From: Spirochaetia bacterium
GTDB taxonomy: Bacteria > Spirochaetota > Spirochaetia > Sphaerochaetales > Sphaerochaetaceae
Direction of reading: 5' to 3'
Assembly (NCBI GenBank): GCA_009930325.1
Contig: RZYO01000008.1
Location: 1-45,076, forward strand
Length of the DNA stretch: 45,076 nt
Of the stretch, positions 34,668 to 44,182 are shown one piece after another; position 1 is the stretch's first letter; each line of letters begins with the position of its first letter. The translations under genes and the position numbers were made by a program. The notes under the pieces were generated by a model. That model saw only the letters and a list, made by a program, of their open reading frames with translations. It was not told the DNA's origin and made no database searches.

Positions 34668-36719
34668 ATGAAAAAAAAAATAATTTTTTTATATTTTTCA
34701 ATTTTTGTATTATTAATATTTTCTAGTTGTGAAGGACCACAAAGAACTTCTTCACTAACTCTTAATATTAGTCAAGAAAATACTAAAAAGAATAAATCTA
34801 TTTTACCTGAAGATATCCCTCTTAATGTAACTCAGTATACAATAACAGGAAAAGGACCTTTTGAAAAAGATTCATTTAGTGTTAATACACATGATAATAC
34901 GGCAACAGTGAAAGGATTAACAGTAGGCAATTGGGATATATTTGCTGTAGGAAAAAATAGCGATGGGTTATTACTTGTTAGCGGAAGTGCTAATGTTGAT
35001 ATCAATAAAGAACCTACTTCAATTGCCATCGAACTTGATACCTTAGTTGGAAATGGAAATATTAAAATTAATTTTAGCTGGGATTCTCAATTAATTAATA
35101 ATCCAAAACTTGAGTTAGAACTTATTAATCAAAGTAATAATAAGGTAAAAGTAAATCCAACTACAATTGATTACTCACAAGGTTTAGCTACTTATGAATC
35201 GGTTGCAAGATCTGATTCTTATATTTTAAATGCGAAGTTATATGATAGCGAAATACTTGTATCAGGCTGTATGGAAGCAATAAGAGTAGTAATGAATAAA
35301 ACAAGTTCTGGTGAAATTCATTTTACTCTAAATGAAAACAATAGCTCAGAGTTAAACACTCCTATTGTTATTACTAACCATGCCGGAGTTCCAAGCACCT
35401 GTTATATCTCAGAAATTCCAGAAGTAATAAACTATAATCAAGAAGTTTTTCCAATTTTAAAAGAAGAAAATGACTTGCCACTTACTAATTTTTCAATTGA
35501 TTGGTATCTAGATGGAGAATTAATTGGAAGTGGAATAGATTGCAGTTTTATCCCAACTATTGGTTTTCATCGATTAGATGTTATTGTGGAAAATGGAGAT
35601 ATAGGAAGTTTGAGTTCAGTCTATAAAGAATTTGAAGTAAAACTAAATGCCCCAGCTTACATGCCAAAAGTAATTAAAACAATAAATAATGGCGATTTTG
35701 GTTATTATGCTGGATCAAATATGCATATATGTTTTCTTCCTGACAATAAAATGCTTTCTTATTGTGGAGAAACTAATACAATACAGATTTGCAGATTAAT
35801 AAATAATAATATTGAAGTAATAAAAACATATAATAATTCTTTCGAAATGCCACTTGCAAATGTTGTTGACATCAAAGTTGATTCAATAAGAAATAGAGTA
35901 TTTATTTCTGAAGAAAGCACAAATGCTATTTACATATATGATTATTCATATAATAAACTTACTAAATATTTTTGTGATGATACTTATCACAAATATGCAA
36001 ATCATTTTGGACAAATTTTTATTAGGCCAAAAGATTTTTTAGTTTTTGATCACCTTGGAGATTCTTATAGAGAATATAACATTGATCCAATAACGGATAA
36101 CTCTTTCTATGCTATCAGCATGGTAAAAAATCCAGATGACATTACATATCATTGTTCTAAAGGATTGATGAGTCCTAATCTTGATTCTGTTGCTTTTGCC
36201 AGTGATACAGGGTACATATCTTTTGCTTATAATACGCCTGGATATAGTAATTGTTTACTAAGAGCAACGGCTCCTATTCGATATAATGCAAATGAAATAC
36301 TTGTTGCAGGAGCACTAGATTGGAAAACATTTATTGCAGGAGCAAATAATAGAATAATTATTGGCTCGTTAAGTGGTGATGATTTAAATTATTCTTCAAC
36401 ACTTGAAGAGAAGAAAACATATGTTTCTAACACTTATGGAATGCCCAATTTTAGTGATGTCTCAGATTTTATTTATTATACAGGTTATGATGAAATAAAT
36501 AATCGCTCCTCAATAAAAAAAATATATGCACTGTGTAGCGGTTCTAAAAATTTATTAGCATTTGATATTAATCAAGAAGATTTTTCATTATCATTTATCG
36601 GAAAAGAAGAATTTATTGATTTTACTCCTGATAATGGAGCACTATCAAATGATAAAAAGACTTTAATCATTACAGGAATAAATGAAAAATGTATTAAAAT
36701 TTGTCAAATACATGATTAA
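34668..36719 (+). CDS. Large lipoprotein with Ig/PKD-like and beta-propeller-like parts
   Basis: This 683-residue protein has lipobox FSSC (Cys21). The N-terminal part (about 25-225) has Ig-like strands, with TVKGLTVGNWDIFAVGKNSDG and GNGNIKINFSWDSQL, a pattern I associate with large Treponema lipoproteins. At about 240-330 a PKD/Ig-like domain shows FSIDWYLDGELIGSG and FHRLDVIVENGD. From about 350 to the end, repeated strand blocks (ADVVDIKVDSIRNRVFISEES-like) suggest a beta-propeller; a binding or surface role is likely. AGGAGG precedes ATG. It is the only plus-strand gene in this block and stands alone. Confidence 0.75.
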   Translation: MKKKIIFLYFSIFVLLIFSSCEGPQRTSSLTLNISQENTKKNKSILPEDIPLNVTQYTITGKGPFEKDSFSVNTHDNTATVKGLTVGNWDIFAVGKNSDGLLLVSGSANVDINKEPTSIAIELDTLVGNGNIKINFSWDSQLINNPKLELELINQSNNKVKVNPTTIDYSQGLATYESVARSDSYILNAKLYDSEILVSGCMEAIRVVMNKTSSGEIHFTLNENNSSELNTPIVITNHAGVPSTCYISEIPEVINYNQEVFPILKEENDLPLTNFSIDWYLDGELIGSGIDCSFIPTIGFHRLDVIVENGDIGSLSSVYKEFEVKLNAPAYMPKVIKTINNGDFGYYAGSNMHICFLPDNKMLSYCGETNTIQICRLINNNIEVIKTYNNSFEMPLANVVDIKVDSIRNRVFISEESTNAIYIYDYSYNKLTKYFCDDTYHKYANHFGQIFIRPKDFLVFDHLGDSYREYNIDPITDNSFYAISMVKNPDDITYHCSKGLMSPNLDSVAFASDTGYISFAYNTPGYSNCLLRATAPIRYNANEILVAGALDWKTFIAGANNRIIIGSLSGDDLNYSSTLEEKKTYVSNTYGMPNFSDVSDFIYYTGYDEINNRSSIKKIYALCSGSKNLLAFDINQEDFSLSFIGKEEFIDFTPDNGALSNDKKTLIITGINEKCIKICQIHD

Positions 36720-36801
36720 TATCACGTATTTATTATAATGAATGAGTCCTTCTAATTAATATAAAAAGATTTTTTATCTTGTTTTTGGAGGGACATTTAT
36801 T

Positions 36802-38427
36802 TTAATCTTCATTAAACATACTCATAAGTAATTGTGCACTCATCATTTCAGGATCTTGCATTGAAGATAATGTATTTGCAAAAGATTGGAAATCTGCAAT
36901 AGAATCTAATAGCATTAATCTAACAAAAGCTTCATCATCTCTGTTACAAGTTAATTTAACGCTTGCTTGTCCATCTTCAATCCGAATAATATCTAACATA
37001 ATAATTATTGATTCTTTCCTAATTTGATAAACAGTATGTGAGCTTTCTACACTTGAAATAAAAAACCCTTCCGCAATAAAACCCTCAAGTACAGTATCAC
37101 AAATAAACATTGCAGCTCTTTTTGAAGGAAAATCCAATGAAATGGTTATAGTATCGGTAGAATCTGTTATATTTAATTTTTTCTTATAACCACTACCACC
37201 TTTAAAAGCTCCAACTAGCATAGGCGGGGCTGTAACAGACGCTACTAACATTGTCATAACTGCAACACCAAATAAATCATGAGAAATTGCACCTGAAGCT
37301 AAACCAATCCCAGCAACAATTAAAGTTACTTCTCCTCTAGGTAACATACCACACCCTATTCTATATGCACCTTTTAAATTAAATCCAACTAATAAAGCAG
37401 GAGCGCCACATCCAATAAGTTTTCCTACAAACGCTATAACAGAAAATAAAAGAGCAAAACCTAATATACTTTTAAGAGCTGAGAAATTAACCATCATACC
37501 CATTACTGCAAAAAACACAGGGACAAAAAACTCACTTACAGATTTTATTCTTACACTTATACTATGAGAAACATCTGTTTGACTTAATGCTAAACCAGTT
37601 ATATAAGCACCAATAATCATTGCAAGACCAGCCATTTCAGAAAAACCAGCAAGTAATAAAGCTACACCAAAGGCTATTTCACTAATTAATGGTAAAGAAT
37701 TGAATCTTTTCATTCCTTTTGTAAAATACGGAGCTGCAATGACTCCAATTACAGTACAAGCTAACCAAAATCCAATAGCTTTTGCTGCAACCATCATTAT
37801 TATGCCCCAGTGAACTGAACTTCCTTCGATTTGAACTGAAGAAATACCTACAACAACTGATAACAATACAATAGATATTACATCATCTAAAACAGCTGCC
37901 GCCATGATTGTTACACCTTCTGGTGTAGCTATTTTTTTAGATTCACCTAAAATTCTTGCTGTTATTCCAATAGATGTTGCAGTACATACTGTTCCTAAGA
38001 ATAAAGCAGCAGGATCCATAAATGAATTAACATCAGATCTAAAAAGAACTGTTGCTCCAGCACCCAAGAAAAAAGAAATTACAACACCACCAATTCCTAC
38101 AACTGAAGCTTTACCACTAAATTTAATAAATGTTGGTAAATCGGTTTCTAGTCCAGAATCAAAAAGCAAAAAAATAGAACCTAAAGTAGAAATTCCATAA
38201 AGGGCTGGCGAAACAGGAATCGTTGTTTCAAAAGGAAGAGGGAATAAAGGGCCAAAAGCACCTATTGGAATACTACCTAACAAATATGGTCCAATAATCA
38301 TTCCTGCACATAATTCACCTAAAACTTTGGGTTGTTTTAAATAATGTGCAAACACATACCCTACAAATTTTGTTGCAATTAGGATAATTCCCAATTGCAA
38401 CATTAACTCCATCATTTCCTCTGCCAT
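36802..38427 (-). CDS. CPA2-family cation/proton antiporter with C-terminal cytosolic domain
   Basis: I start at ATG 38427 (541 aa) with AGAGGG 5 bases upstream; a GTG two codons earlier is in frame. About 12 transmembrane segments occupy residues 1-390 with KefB/NapA-type landmarks: LKQPKVLGELCAGMIIGP, FDSGLETDL, SIGITARILGE, AAVLDDVISIVLLS (the Asp pair of the ion site is LDD here) and GCGMLPRGEVTLIVA. The hydrophilic tail (about 405-541) is not a recognisable TrkA domain. It likely exchanges Na+ or K+ for H+. It is co-transcribed with the preceding PTS IIA gene. Confidence 0.9.
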   Translation of the reverse strand: MAEEMMELMLQLGIILIATKFVGYVFAHYLKQPKVLGELCAGMIIGPYLLGSIPIGAFGPLFPLPFETTIPVSPALYGISTLGSIFLLFDSGLETDLPTFIKFSGKASVVGIGGVVISFFLGAGATVLFRSDVNSFMDPAALFLGTVCTATSIGITARILGESKKIATPEGVTIMAAAVLDDVISIVLLSVVVGISSVQIEGSSVHWGIIMMVAAKAIGFWLACTVIGVIAAPYFTKGMKRFNSLPLISEIAFGVALLLAGFSEMAGLAMIIGAYITGLALSQTDVSHSISVRIKSVSEFFVPVFFAVMGMMVNFSALKSILGFALLFSVIAFVGKLIGCGAPALLVGFNLKGAYRIGCGMLPRGEVTLIVAGIGLASGAISHDLFGVAVMTMLVASVTAPPMLVGAFKGGSGYKKKLNITDSTDTITISLDFPSKRAAMFICDTVLEGFIAEGFFISSVESSHTVYQIRKESIIIMLDIIRIEDGQASVKLTCNRDDEAFVRLMLLDSIADFQSFANTLSSMQDPEMMSAQLLMSMFNED

Positions 38428-38452
38428 CTTCACCCTCTAAAAATTCATACAA

Positions 38453-38899
38453 TTAAATTCCAAATACTGATAAAACCTCTGCAGCACTTGTTGCTGATAA
38501 AATACTTTGTCTAGCTTCTTCAGTTTTAATAATTCTACTAATTTCAGCTAAGAATTGAACATGAGGTCCAATATGATCACTTGGAGAAAGTGTCATGATA
38601 AATATATTACTTAATTCACCATCTAAAGCATTAAAATCAATACCTTCTTTTTTTATTCCAATGCAAGCTGTTAATTGAGTGACGGCTTTAGTTTTCGCAT
38701 GAGGAATTGCAACACCATGTTGAATACCTGTAGACATTTTTGTTTCTCGACTCATTATATCAGAATATGCTAAATCAACATCTTTTACTAATTTATTTTC
38801 GGTTAATATGTTTAATAATTCTTTGATAATATCGTCTTTTTTTGTACTTTCTAGATTTATTTTAACAACATTTTCGTTTAAAACATTCTTTAATTTCAT
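38453..38899 (-). CDS. PTS EIIA type-2 (fructose/PtsN-like) domain protein
   Basis: This 148-residue single-domain EIIA has the phosphorylation-site His67 in GVAIPHAKT, preceded by SRETKMSTGIQHG and followed by FIMTLSPSDHIGPHVQFLAEIS. No EIIB or EIIC gene is nearby. It precedes the antiporter gene by 25 bases, so it is probably regulatory (PtsN/EIIANtr-like) rather than a sugar transporter part. AGAGG precedes ATG. Confidence 0.9.
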   Translation of the reverse strand: MKLKNVLNENVVKINLESTKKDDIIKELLNILTENKLVKDVDLAYSDIMSRETKMSTGIQHGVAIPHAKTKAVTQLTACIGIKKEGIDFNALDGELSNIFIMTLSPSDHIGPHVQFLAEISRIIKTEEARQSILSATSAAEVLSVFGI

Positions 38900-38966
38900 A
38901 AGGTTACCTCTTATCTTGAGATATAAATATCTACAATATAAATACTTTATAAGTAAGTTTTTATTT

Positions 38967-38995
38967 ATAATACCATTTACAATAATAAACGTAAA
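38967..38995 (-). promoter_or_regulatory. Promoter of the EIIA-antiporter operon
   Basis: On the minus strand TTTACG (38995-38990) and TATTAT (38972-38967) are 17 bases apart, with a TGG extended -10 element. Confidence 0.6.
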
Positions 38996-39019
38996 GATAT
39001 TGGTAGTTTTTTACATATT

Positions 39020-39049
39020 AAAAAAGACCGGAAACTCAATTTCCGGTCT
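39020..39049 (-). terminator. Terminator of the hydrogenase operon
   Basis: AGACCGGAAA (39025-39034) pairs perfectly with TTTCCGGTCT (39040-39049) across 5 bases, followed on the minus strand by T6. Confidence 0.9.
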
Positions 39050-39068
39050 ATAATTGTACTTTTCTAAA

Positions 39069-40811
39069 TTAGAAATTATATTTTTTTCTAACAGTATAAG
39101 AAGTGTGTAACAAAGAATGAGCTTTGTGTGATAATGGAGCATCAAGATAATCACTATAGATTTTCTTAATAGAAGGATTATCATGTGATTTACGGAATGT
39201 TGAATTTTCATCATCATTATATAAACCAGCAATTCTTTCTTTTCTAATTTGGTCATCAGTTCCATAAGGTTGACCACCACCAGCAATACAACCACCACGG
39301 CAAGCCATAAACTCAATAAAGTCATAAGGAGCAGGATCCCCAGCTTTCTTTGCAGCAAGAACTTCATCACAAATTTCTTTTGCATTAGCCAAGCCATGAA
39401 CAACAGCCACTCTAACTTTTGTTCCATTCATGTCAACTTCACCCTTTCGGACATTTTCAAGACCACGAACAGCATTTACATTTACATCTTCTAATTCATC
39501 ACCAGTAACTAATTTATAAGCTGTTCTAACAGCAGCTTCCATAACACCACCAGTATTACCGAAAATTGTACCAGCACCAGTATATTCACCAATTGGACAA
39601 TCACATTCTTCATCAGGTAATGCAGCAAAATCAATACCATTAGCTCTAAATAATCTTGCGATTTCACGAGTTGTAAGTACTAAATCTACATCATCATAGC
39701 CTGATGATTTCATTGAATCATCTCTCTTGATTTCATATTTTTTAGCAGTACAAGGCATTAATGCAACACTATAAATAGTAGCAGGGTCAGTTTTTGATAC
39801 TTCTGCATAATATGTTTTAGTAATAGCACCTTGCATCATCATTGGGCTTTTAGCACTTGATAAATTATCAATTAATTCAGGATAGAATTTTTCACAATAA
39901 TCAACCCAACCTGGACAGCAAGAAGTAAATTGAGGTAAAACACCACCAGTAGTAATTCTTTTTACTAATTCACTACCTTCTTCCATGATTGTTAAGTCAG
40001 CACCAAAGTTTGTATCAAATACAACATCTACACCAATTTTTCTTAATGCAGCATATAATCTACCTGTTGATACAGTACCTACTGGTAAATCAAATTCTTC
40101 ACTAATACCTACTCTTACAGATGGAGCCATTTGAACTGCAACAACTTTATTAGGATCTGCAATAGCAGCTCTTAACTCAGCTGTTTCATCTTTTTCATAA
40201 ATTGCACCAACTGGGCAGTGAACAATACATTGACCGCATTTTACACATGGACTATCATTTAATTTAAGGCTTGCAGCTGGAGACATTACAGTTGAATCTC
40301 CACGACCAATAAAGTCTAATGCAAAAACACCTTGTAATTCTTGACAAACTTGAATACAACGACCACATTTAATACATTTATGTGGATCAAGAACAATTGA
40401 AGGAGAAGAAGTATCTGCACGAAGCTTTGATACTCTACTTTCAAAAGGTTGTTCTCTAATACCAAATTTGGCTGCTAAAGTTTGTAATTCACAATTACCA
40501 TTTCTAATACAAGTTAAACAAGAATTAGGATGAGTACTTAGAGTCATCTCTAATATTGCTTTTCTAACTTCAAATAATTCTGGATCATCAGTAATTACAC
40601 TTAGACCTTCATGAACTGGAGTAGAACAAGCTCTAATCATTTTATTATTATTTTCTTGTTTACATACACACATACCACAGGATGCAAAAGGAGTTAAGTC
40701 TGGGTGATAACATAATGTTGGAATATACACTCCGACTTCTTTAGCTGCTTGTAATACAGTTGTGCCTTCTGCTACTTGAACGGGAATACCATTTATTTTT
40801 AGATTAACCAT
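39069..40811 (-). CDS. hydA: [FeFe]-hydrogenase catalytic subunit HydA (multimeric, NAD-linked type)
   Basis: This 580-residue subunit produces or oxidises H2. The N-terminal [2Fe-2S] domain has Cys34, 45, 48 and 62; a His-Cys3 [4Fe-4S] site has His94, Cys98, 101 and 107. Two ferredoxin-type clusters use Cys146/149/152/156 and Cys189/192/195/199. The H-cluster motifs are TSCCPGW (Cys298/299), MPCTAKKYE (Cys354) and MACRGGCIAGGGQP (Cys504/508); all ligands are present. It is last in the operon after the NuoE- and NuoF-like subunits, as in trimeric electron-bifurcating enzymes that use NADH plus reduced ferredoxin. Maturases HydEFG are not in the window. Confidence 0.96.
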   Translation of the reverse strand: MVNLKINGIPVQVAEGTTVLQAAKEVGVYIPTLCYHPDLTPFASCGMCVCKQENNNKMIRACSTPVHEGLSVITDDPELFEVRKAILEMTLSTHPNSCLTCIRNGNCELQTLAAKFGIREQPFESRVSKLRADTSSPSIVLDPHKCIKCGRCIQVCQELQGVFALDFIGRGDSTVMSPAASLKLNDSPCVKCGQCIVHCPVGAIYEKDETAELRAAIADPNKVVAVQMAPSVRVGISEEFDLPVGTVSTGRLYAALRKIGVDVVFDTNFGADLTIMEEGSELVKRITTGGVLPQFTSCCPGWVDYCEKFYPELIDNLSSAKSPMMMQGAITKTYYAEVSKTDPATIYSVALMPCTAKKYEIKRDDSMKSSGYDDVDLVLTTREIARLFRANGIDFAALPDEECDCPIGEYTGAGTIFGNTGGVMEAAVRTAYKLVTGDELEDVNVNAVRGLENVRKGEVDMNGTKVRVAVVHGLANAKEICDEVLAAKKAGDPAPYDFIEFMACRGGCIAGGGQPYGTDDQIRKERIAGLYNDDENSTFRKSHDNPSIKKIYSDYLDAPLSHKAHSLLHTSYTVRKKYNF

Positions 40812-40834
40812 TATTTCTTAGATCCTCCCGACGC

Positions 40835-42622
40835 CTAATGAACTTCTACTGCGCCGAACTTACAAGCTACAAGACAAGCGCCGCACTTAATACAAGCTGC
40901 TTGATCAATAATATGAGCTTGCTTTCTTTCACCTGATATTGCACCAACTGGGCACTTTCGTGCACAAGCAGTACATCCAATACATTTATCCACATTTATT
41001 GAATAAGAAATTAAACTCTTACATTTACCTGCAGGACATTTCTTATCTTCAATATGAGCTTTATACTCTTCAGGGAAATATTTCAAACTTGATAAAATTG
41101 GGTTTGGTGCGGTTTGGCCTAATGCACATAAAGAACCTTTTTGCATTGCAAGAGAAATACTCTTTATGTTATCAATATCTTTTTGAGTTCCATTACCTTT
41201 AGTAATCTTCTCTAAAATATTTAATAAAGATCTACCACCAATTCTACAAGGGGCACATTTACCACAAGATTCATCAACAGTAAAGTTTAGATAGAATTTT
41301 GCAACGTCAACGATACAATCGTCTTCATCCATTACAATCATACCACCAGAACCCATCATTGAACCAATCTTTTGTAGTCCACCAAAATCAATTGGAGTAT
41401 CTAAATTTTCTTTAGTAATAACACCACCTGAAGGACCACCAGTTTGTACAGCTTTGAATTCTTTACCGTTAGCAATACCACCACCAACATCAAAAACAAT
41501 TTCTCTTAATGTTGTTCCCATTGGAACTTCAACAAGACCTGAGTTTTTAATTTTACCAGTTAAAGCGAAAACTTTTGTACCATGGCTATCAGCAGTACCA
41601 ATTTTTTGGAACCAAGAACCACCTTTATTAATAATTACAGGGATATTTGCCCAAGTTTCTACGTTATTAATACAAGTTGGTTTTTTCCACAATCCTTTTA
41701 CAGCTGGGAATGGTGGACGTGGTTGAGGCATACCTCTAAATCCTTCAATTGATTGTAATAAAGCTGTTTCTTCACCACAAACGAAAGCACCAGCGCCTAA
41801 ACGAATCTCAATATCAAAATCAAATCCACTACCTAAAATGTCTTTACCTAATAAGCCATATTCTCTAGCTTGTTGCATTGCAACTTCTAAGCGATGAATT
41901 GCTAATGGATATTCAGCTCTGATATAAATATAACCTTGTGTTGCACCAATTGCTTTTGCACAAATTGTCATTGCTTCTAAAATTGAATGGGGGTCACCTT
42001 CTAAGGTAGAACGGTCCATGTATGCACCTGGATCACCTTCGTCAGCATTACATACTACGAATTTTTCAGGAGCATCTGCCATCTTTGTGAAATTCCACTT
42101 CATCCAAGTTGGGAATCCAGCACCACCACGACCTCTCAATCCTGATGTTTTAATTTCATCAATAATTTGATCTGGTGTTAATTCATAAAGAGCTTTTTCT
42201 AAAGCAGCATAACCTTCACGTGCAATATATTCATCAATATTTTCAGGATCAATAAATCCACAGTTTCGTAAAACAATTCTGAACTGCTTTTGATAGAATT
42301 CTATTTCTTCAACTTGAGCGTGTTTGTGGCTCTTTTCTTTATTATATAAAAGTCTTGTTACTTCACGACCTTTAATAACATGTTCATTAATTAATTCTTT
42401 TGCATCTTCAGGTTTTACTTGAACGTAAAATGAATCTTCAGGAAGAATTTTTACGATTGGTCCTTGTTCACAGAAACCAAAACAACCAGTTTTAACAATC
42501 TGTACTTCATCTTTTACACCTTGAGCTTCACATTCAGCAATAAGGTTTTTGTAAATATCGTCTGCGCGGCTAGATTCACATCCTGTACCACCACAAACTA
42601 AAATATAGTTTCTGAAAGCCAT
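40835..42622 (-). CDS. hydB: NADH-binding hydrogenase subunit HydB (NuoF-like)
   Basis: This 595-residue subunit has an N-terminal thioredoxin-like [2Fe-2S] domain (CGGTGCESS, CFGFCEQGP). The NuoF core follows, with the NADH/FMN loop GLRGRGGAGFPTWMKW, CNADEGDPGAYMDR and GAFVCGEETALL. The [4Fe-4S] motif is ESCGKCAPCRIG, and two C-terminal ferredoxin clusters are CIGCTACARKC and CIKCGACLVAC. It couples NAD(H) to HydA and is the proposed flavin site of electron bifurcation in related enzymes. Its ATG overlaps the previous stop (TAATG). Confidence 0.95.
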   Translation of the reverse strand: MAFRNYILVCGGTGCESSRADDIYKNLIAECEAQGVKDEVQIVKTGCFGFCEQGPIVKILPEDSFYVQVKPEDAKELINEHVIKGREVTRLLYNKEKSHKHAQVEEIEFYQKQFRIVLRNCGFIDPENIDEYIAREGYAALEKALYELTPDQIIDEIKTSGLRGRGGAGFPTWMKWNFTKMADAPEKFVVCNADEGDPGAYMDRSTLEGDPHSILEAMTICAKAIGATQGYIYIRAEYPLAIHRLEVAMQQAREYGLLGKDILGSGFDFDIEIRLGAGAFVCGEETALLQSIEGFRGMPQPRPPFPAVKGLWKKPTCINNVETWANIPVIINKGGSWFQKIGTADSHGTKVFALTGKIKNSGLVEVPMGTTLREIVFDVGGGIANGKEFKAVQTGGPSGGVITKENLDTPIDFGGLQKIGSMMGSGGMIVMDEDDCIVDVAKFYLNFTVDESCGKCAPCRIGGRSLLNILEKITKGNGTQKDIDNIKSISLAMQKGSLCALGQTAPNPILSSLKYFPEEYKAHIEDKKCPAGKCKSLISYSINVDKCIGCTACARKCPVGAISGERKQAHIIDQAACIKCGACLVACKFGAVEVH

Positions 42623-43026
42623 TATTTATCTCCATCCTTTGCATAAATATCTGCTGAAGGTTTATCATATAAATGTTCACTAACTAATTTATGATCAATT
42701 ATATGATCTTTAACGATTTGTTTTACAACTTTTGCATCAACTTTTCCATAAATTACATCAGGCATGTTTGGCACAATTACTTCAATTGTAGGTTCAACAT
42801 GGCAAAGACCCATGCAACCAGTTTGTGTAACTGAAATATTTGTAATACCGTTAGCATCTAATTCTGAAAGAAAAGCATCTAAAACAGTTTTTGCACCTGC
42901 TGCAATACCGCAAGTTCCCATTCCAATAATGATTTGGCCTTCTTTTCCTTCAATACTTCTTTTTTGTAAGGAATTTTGCTTTGAAGCTCTTAGATTTCTA
43001 AGTTCTTCTAATGTCATTTTTGCCAT
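42622..43026 (-). CDS. Thioredoxin-like [2Fe-2S] ferredoxin of the hydrogenase operon
   Basis: This 134-residue protein has a thioredoxin-like ferredoxin domain after a charged helical start (about 1-30). Four Cys-type positions are partly visible in IIGMGTCGIAAGAKTV and TQTGCMGLCHVEP. It resembles HndB-type small subunits of NADP-reducing and bifurcating hydrogenases. GGAG precedes ATG. It overlaps hydB by one base and probably serves as an electron-transfer or assembly subunit. Confidence 0.85.
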   Translation of the reverse strand: MAKMTLEELRNLRASKQNSLQKRSIEGKEGQIIIGMGTCGIAAGAKTVLDAFLSELDANGITNISVTQTGCMGLCHVEPTIEVIVPNMPDVIYGKVDAKVVKQIVKDHIIDHKLVSEHLYDKPSADIYAKDGDK

Positions 43027-43050
43027 TATACTTTCTCCATTTATTATTAC

Positions 43051-43632
43051 TTAAAAAACTAAAGTTCTATCCACATAAAAACCAACGAGATCTTCTTCTT
43101 GACTTTTAATAAAATCTCTCAATAAACATAAAGATGAAACAGATTTAAATTCACCTAAAACTTCAAGTAATTCACTTTTTGATAATTGATAATTACCACT
43201 GCCTTTTGTTGTTGAAATTCCTCTTTCAATAATTAAGTCAACTGCTTTTGGATCACTTAAAAGAGTCAAAAACGTAGTACATATATCTCCAATTGGAGGA
43301 GTATCAATATTACATAAATCAAAAGTACAAAAAACTGAAGTCCCTTCGTTAGGTTTTGATTTAATATCAAAATCGCCACCGCTTTCTTTAACACTTTGAA
43401 CTAAAAACGGTAAGCCTAACCCAACTTTTCTTTCTTTATGTTTAATCCCATCAGTATAATAAGGATCTAACACTTTATTTAAAACATCATTACTCATTCC
43501 TTTCCCATTATCCTTGATAATGACTTTTAAATATCTCTCTTCCTCTAAAAAGAATAATTCAACTTGAGAACTATTTGCTTCAAAAGAGTTTTGAGTTATA
43601 TCTAAAATGAAATCACTAATGTAACGATGCAT
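43051..43632 (-). CDS. Orphan GHKL (histidine-kinase-type) ATP-binding protein in the hydrogenase operon
   Basis: This 193-residue protein has a HATPase_c fold at about 1-110: N-box FILDITQNSFEA, G1-box IIKDNGKGMSND, and GLGLPFLVQSVKESGG. There is no phospho-His dimerisation domain or sensor. The C-terminal 80 residues are unrecognised and helical. Similar genes recur between NuoE- and NuoF-like genes in anaerobes' hydrogenase operons; a regulatory or assembly role is inferred only. It has no Shine-Dalgarno sequence and starts 11 bases after the hydC stop, so translation is probably by re-initiation. Confidence 0.85.
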   Translation of the reverse strand: MHRYISDFILDITQNSFEANSSQVELFFLEEERYLKVIIKDNGKGMSNDVLNKVLDPYYTDGIKHKERKVGLGLPFLVQSVKESGGDFDIKSKPNEGTSVFCTFDLCNIDTPPIGDICTTFLTLLSDPKAVDLIIERGISTTKGSGNYQLSKSELLEVLGEFKSVSSLCLLRDFIKSQEEDLVGFYVDRTLVF

Positions 43633-43643
43633 AATATTCTTTT

Positions 43644-44114
43644 TTAAGCAAATTTCTTTAAGATCGCAGGAATTTGATTCTTCGTGACCTTACCAAATAC
43701 TTCACCACCAACAGTCATAACTGGTGCTAAACCACAACAGCCAATACAACGAACAGCTTCTAATGAGAACTTTCCGTCATCTGTGATTCCACCAACTTCT
43801 AATTTAAGTAGATTACCAATTTCTTCAATAATGGCTTCTCCACCTTTTAGATAACAAGCAGTACCCATACAAACTTGAATGTTAAAATCACCTGGTTTTG
43901 TTAACTTAAAGAAATGATAGAACGTTAAAACACCCCATACTTTTGCAAATGGGATTTCTAGCATTTTTGAGACTTCATCTGCTGATTCCTGAGAAACATA
44001 GCCAAATTCACTTTGAACTCGGTGTAACACCATGATGAGATTGCCTGGTTTTTCGCGCCATTCATTGATAAATTCAATCAATTCTGGCGAGAATGTAGTA
44101 CTATTCTCTGACAT
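43644..44114 (-). CDS. hydC: NuoE-like [2Fe-2S] hydrogenase subunit HydC
   Basis: This 156-residue subunit has an N-terminal helical bundle (IEFINEWREKPGNLIMVLHRVQ, QSEFGYVSQESADEVSKM) and a thioredoxin-like [2Fe-2S] domain with CMGTACYLKGG and AVRCIGCCGLAPVM, giving the four cluster Cys. It passes electrons between HydB and HydA. AGGAGG precedes ATG. It is the first gene of the operon. Confidence 0.95.
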   Translation of the reverse strand: MSENSTTFSPELIEFINEWREKPGNLIMVLHRVQSEFGYVSQESADEVSKMLEIPFAKVWGVLTFYHFFKLTKPGDFNIQVCMGTACYLKGGEAIIEEIGNLLKLEVGGITDDGKFSLEAVRCIGCCGLAPVMTVGGEVFGKVTKNQIPAILKKFA

Positions 44115-44164
44115 GTACCCTCCTAATTATTCTTACCCTATTTTTACTTTAACCAAATTCATGA

Positions 44165-44182
44165 TTGTTGAATATTTTACCA
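44165..44182. promoter_or_regulatory. Candidate Rex operator overlapping the hydrogenase -10 box
   Basis: TTGTTGAATATTTTACCA is an imperfect palindrome (12 of 18 positions match its own reverse complement) similar to Rex sites of the TTGTTAAnnnnTTAACAA type. On the minus strand TGG-TAAAAT (extended -10, TAAAAT at 44179-44174) lies inside it, about 60 bases before hydC. Bound Rex would block RNA polymerase. Confidence 0.5.
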
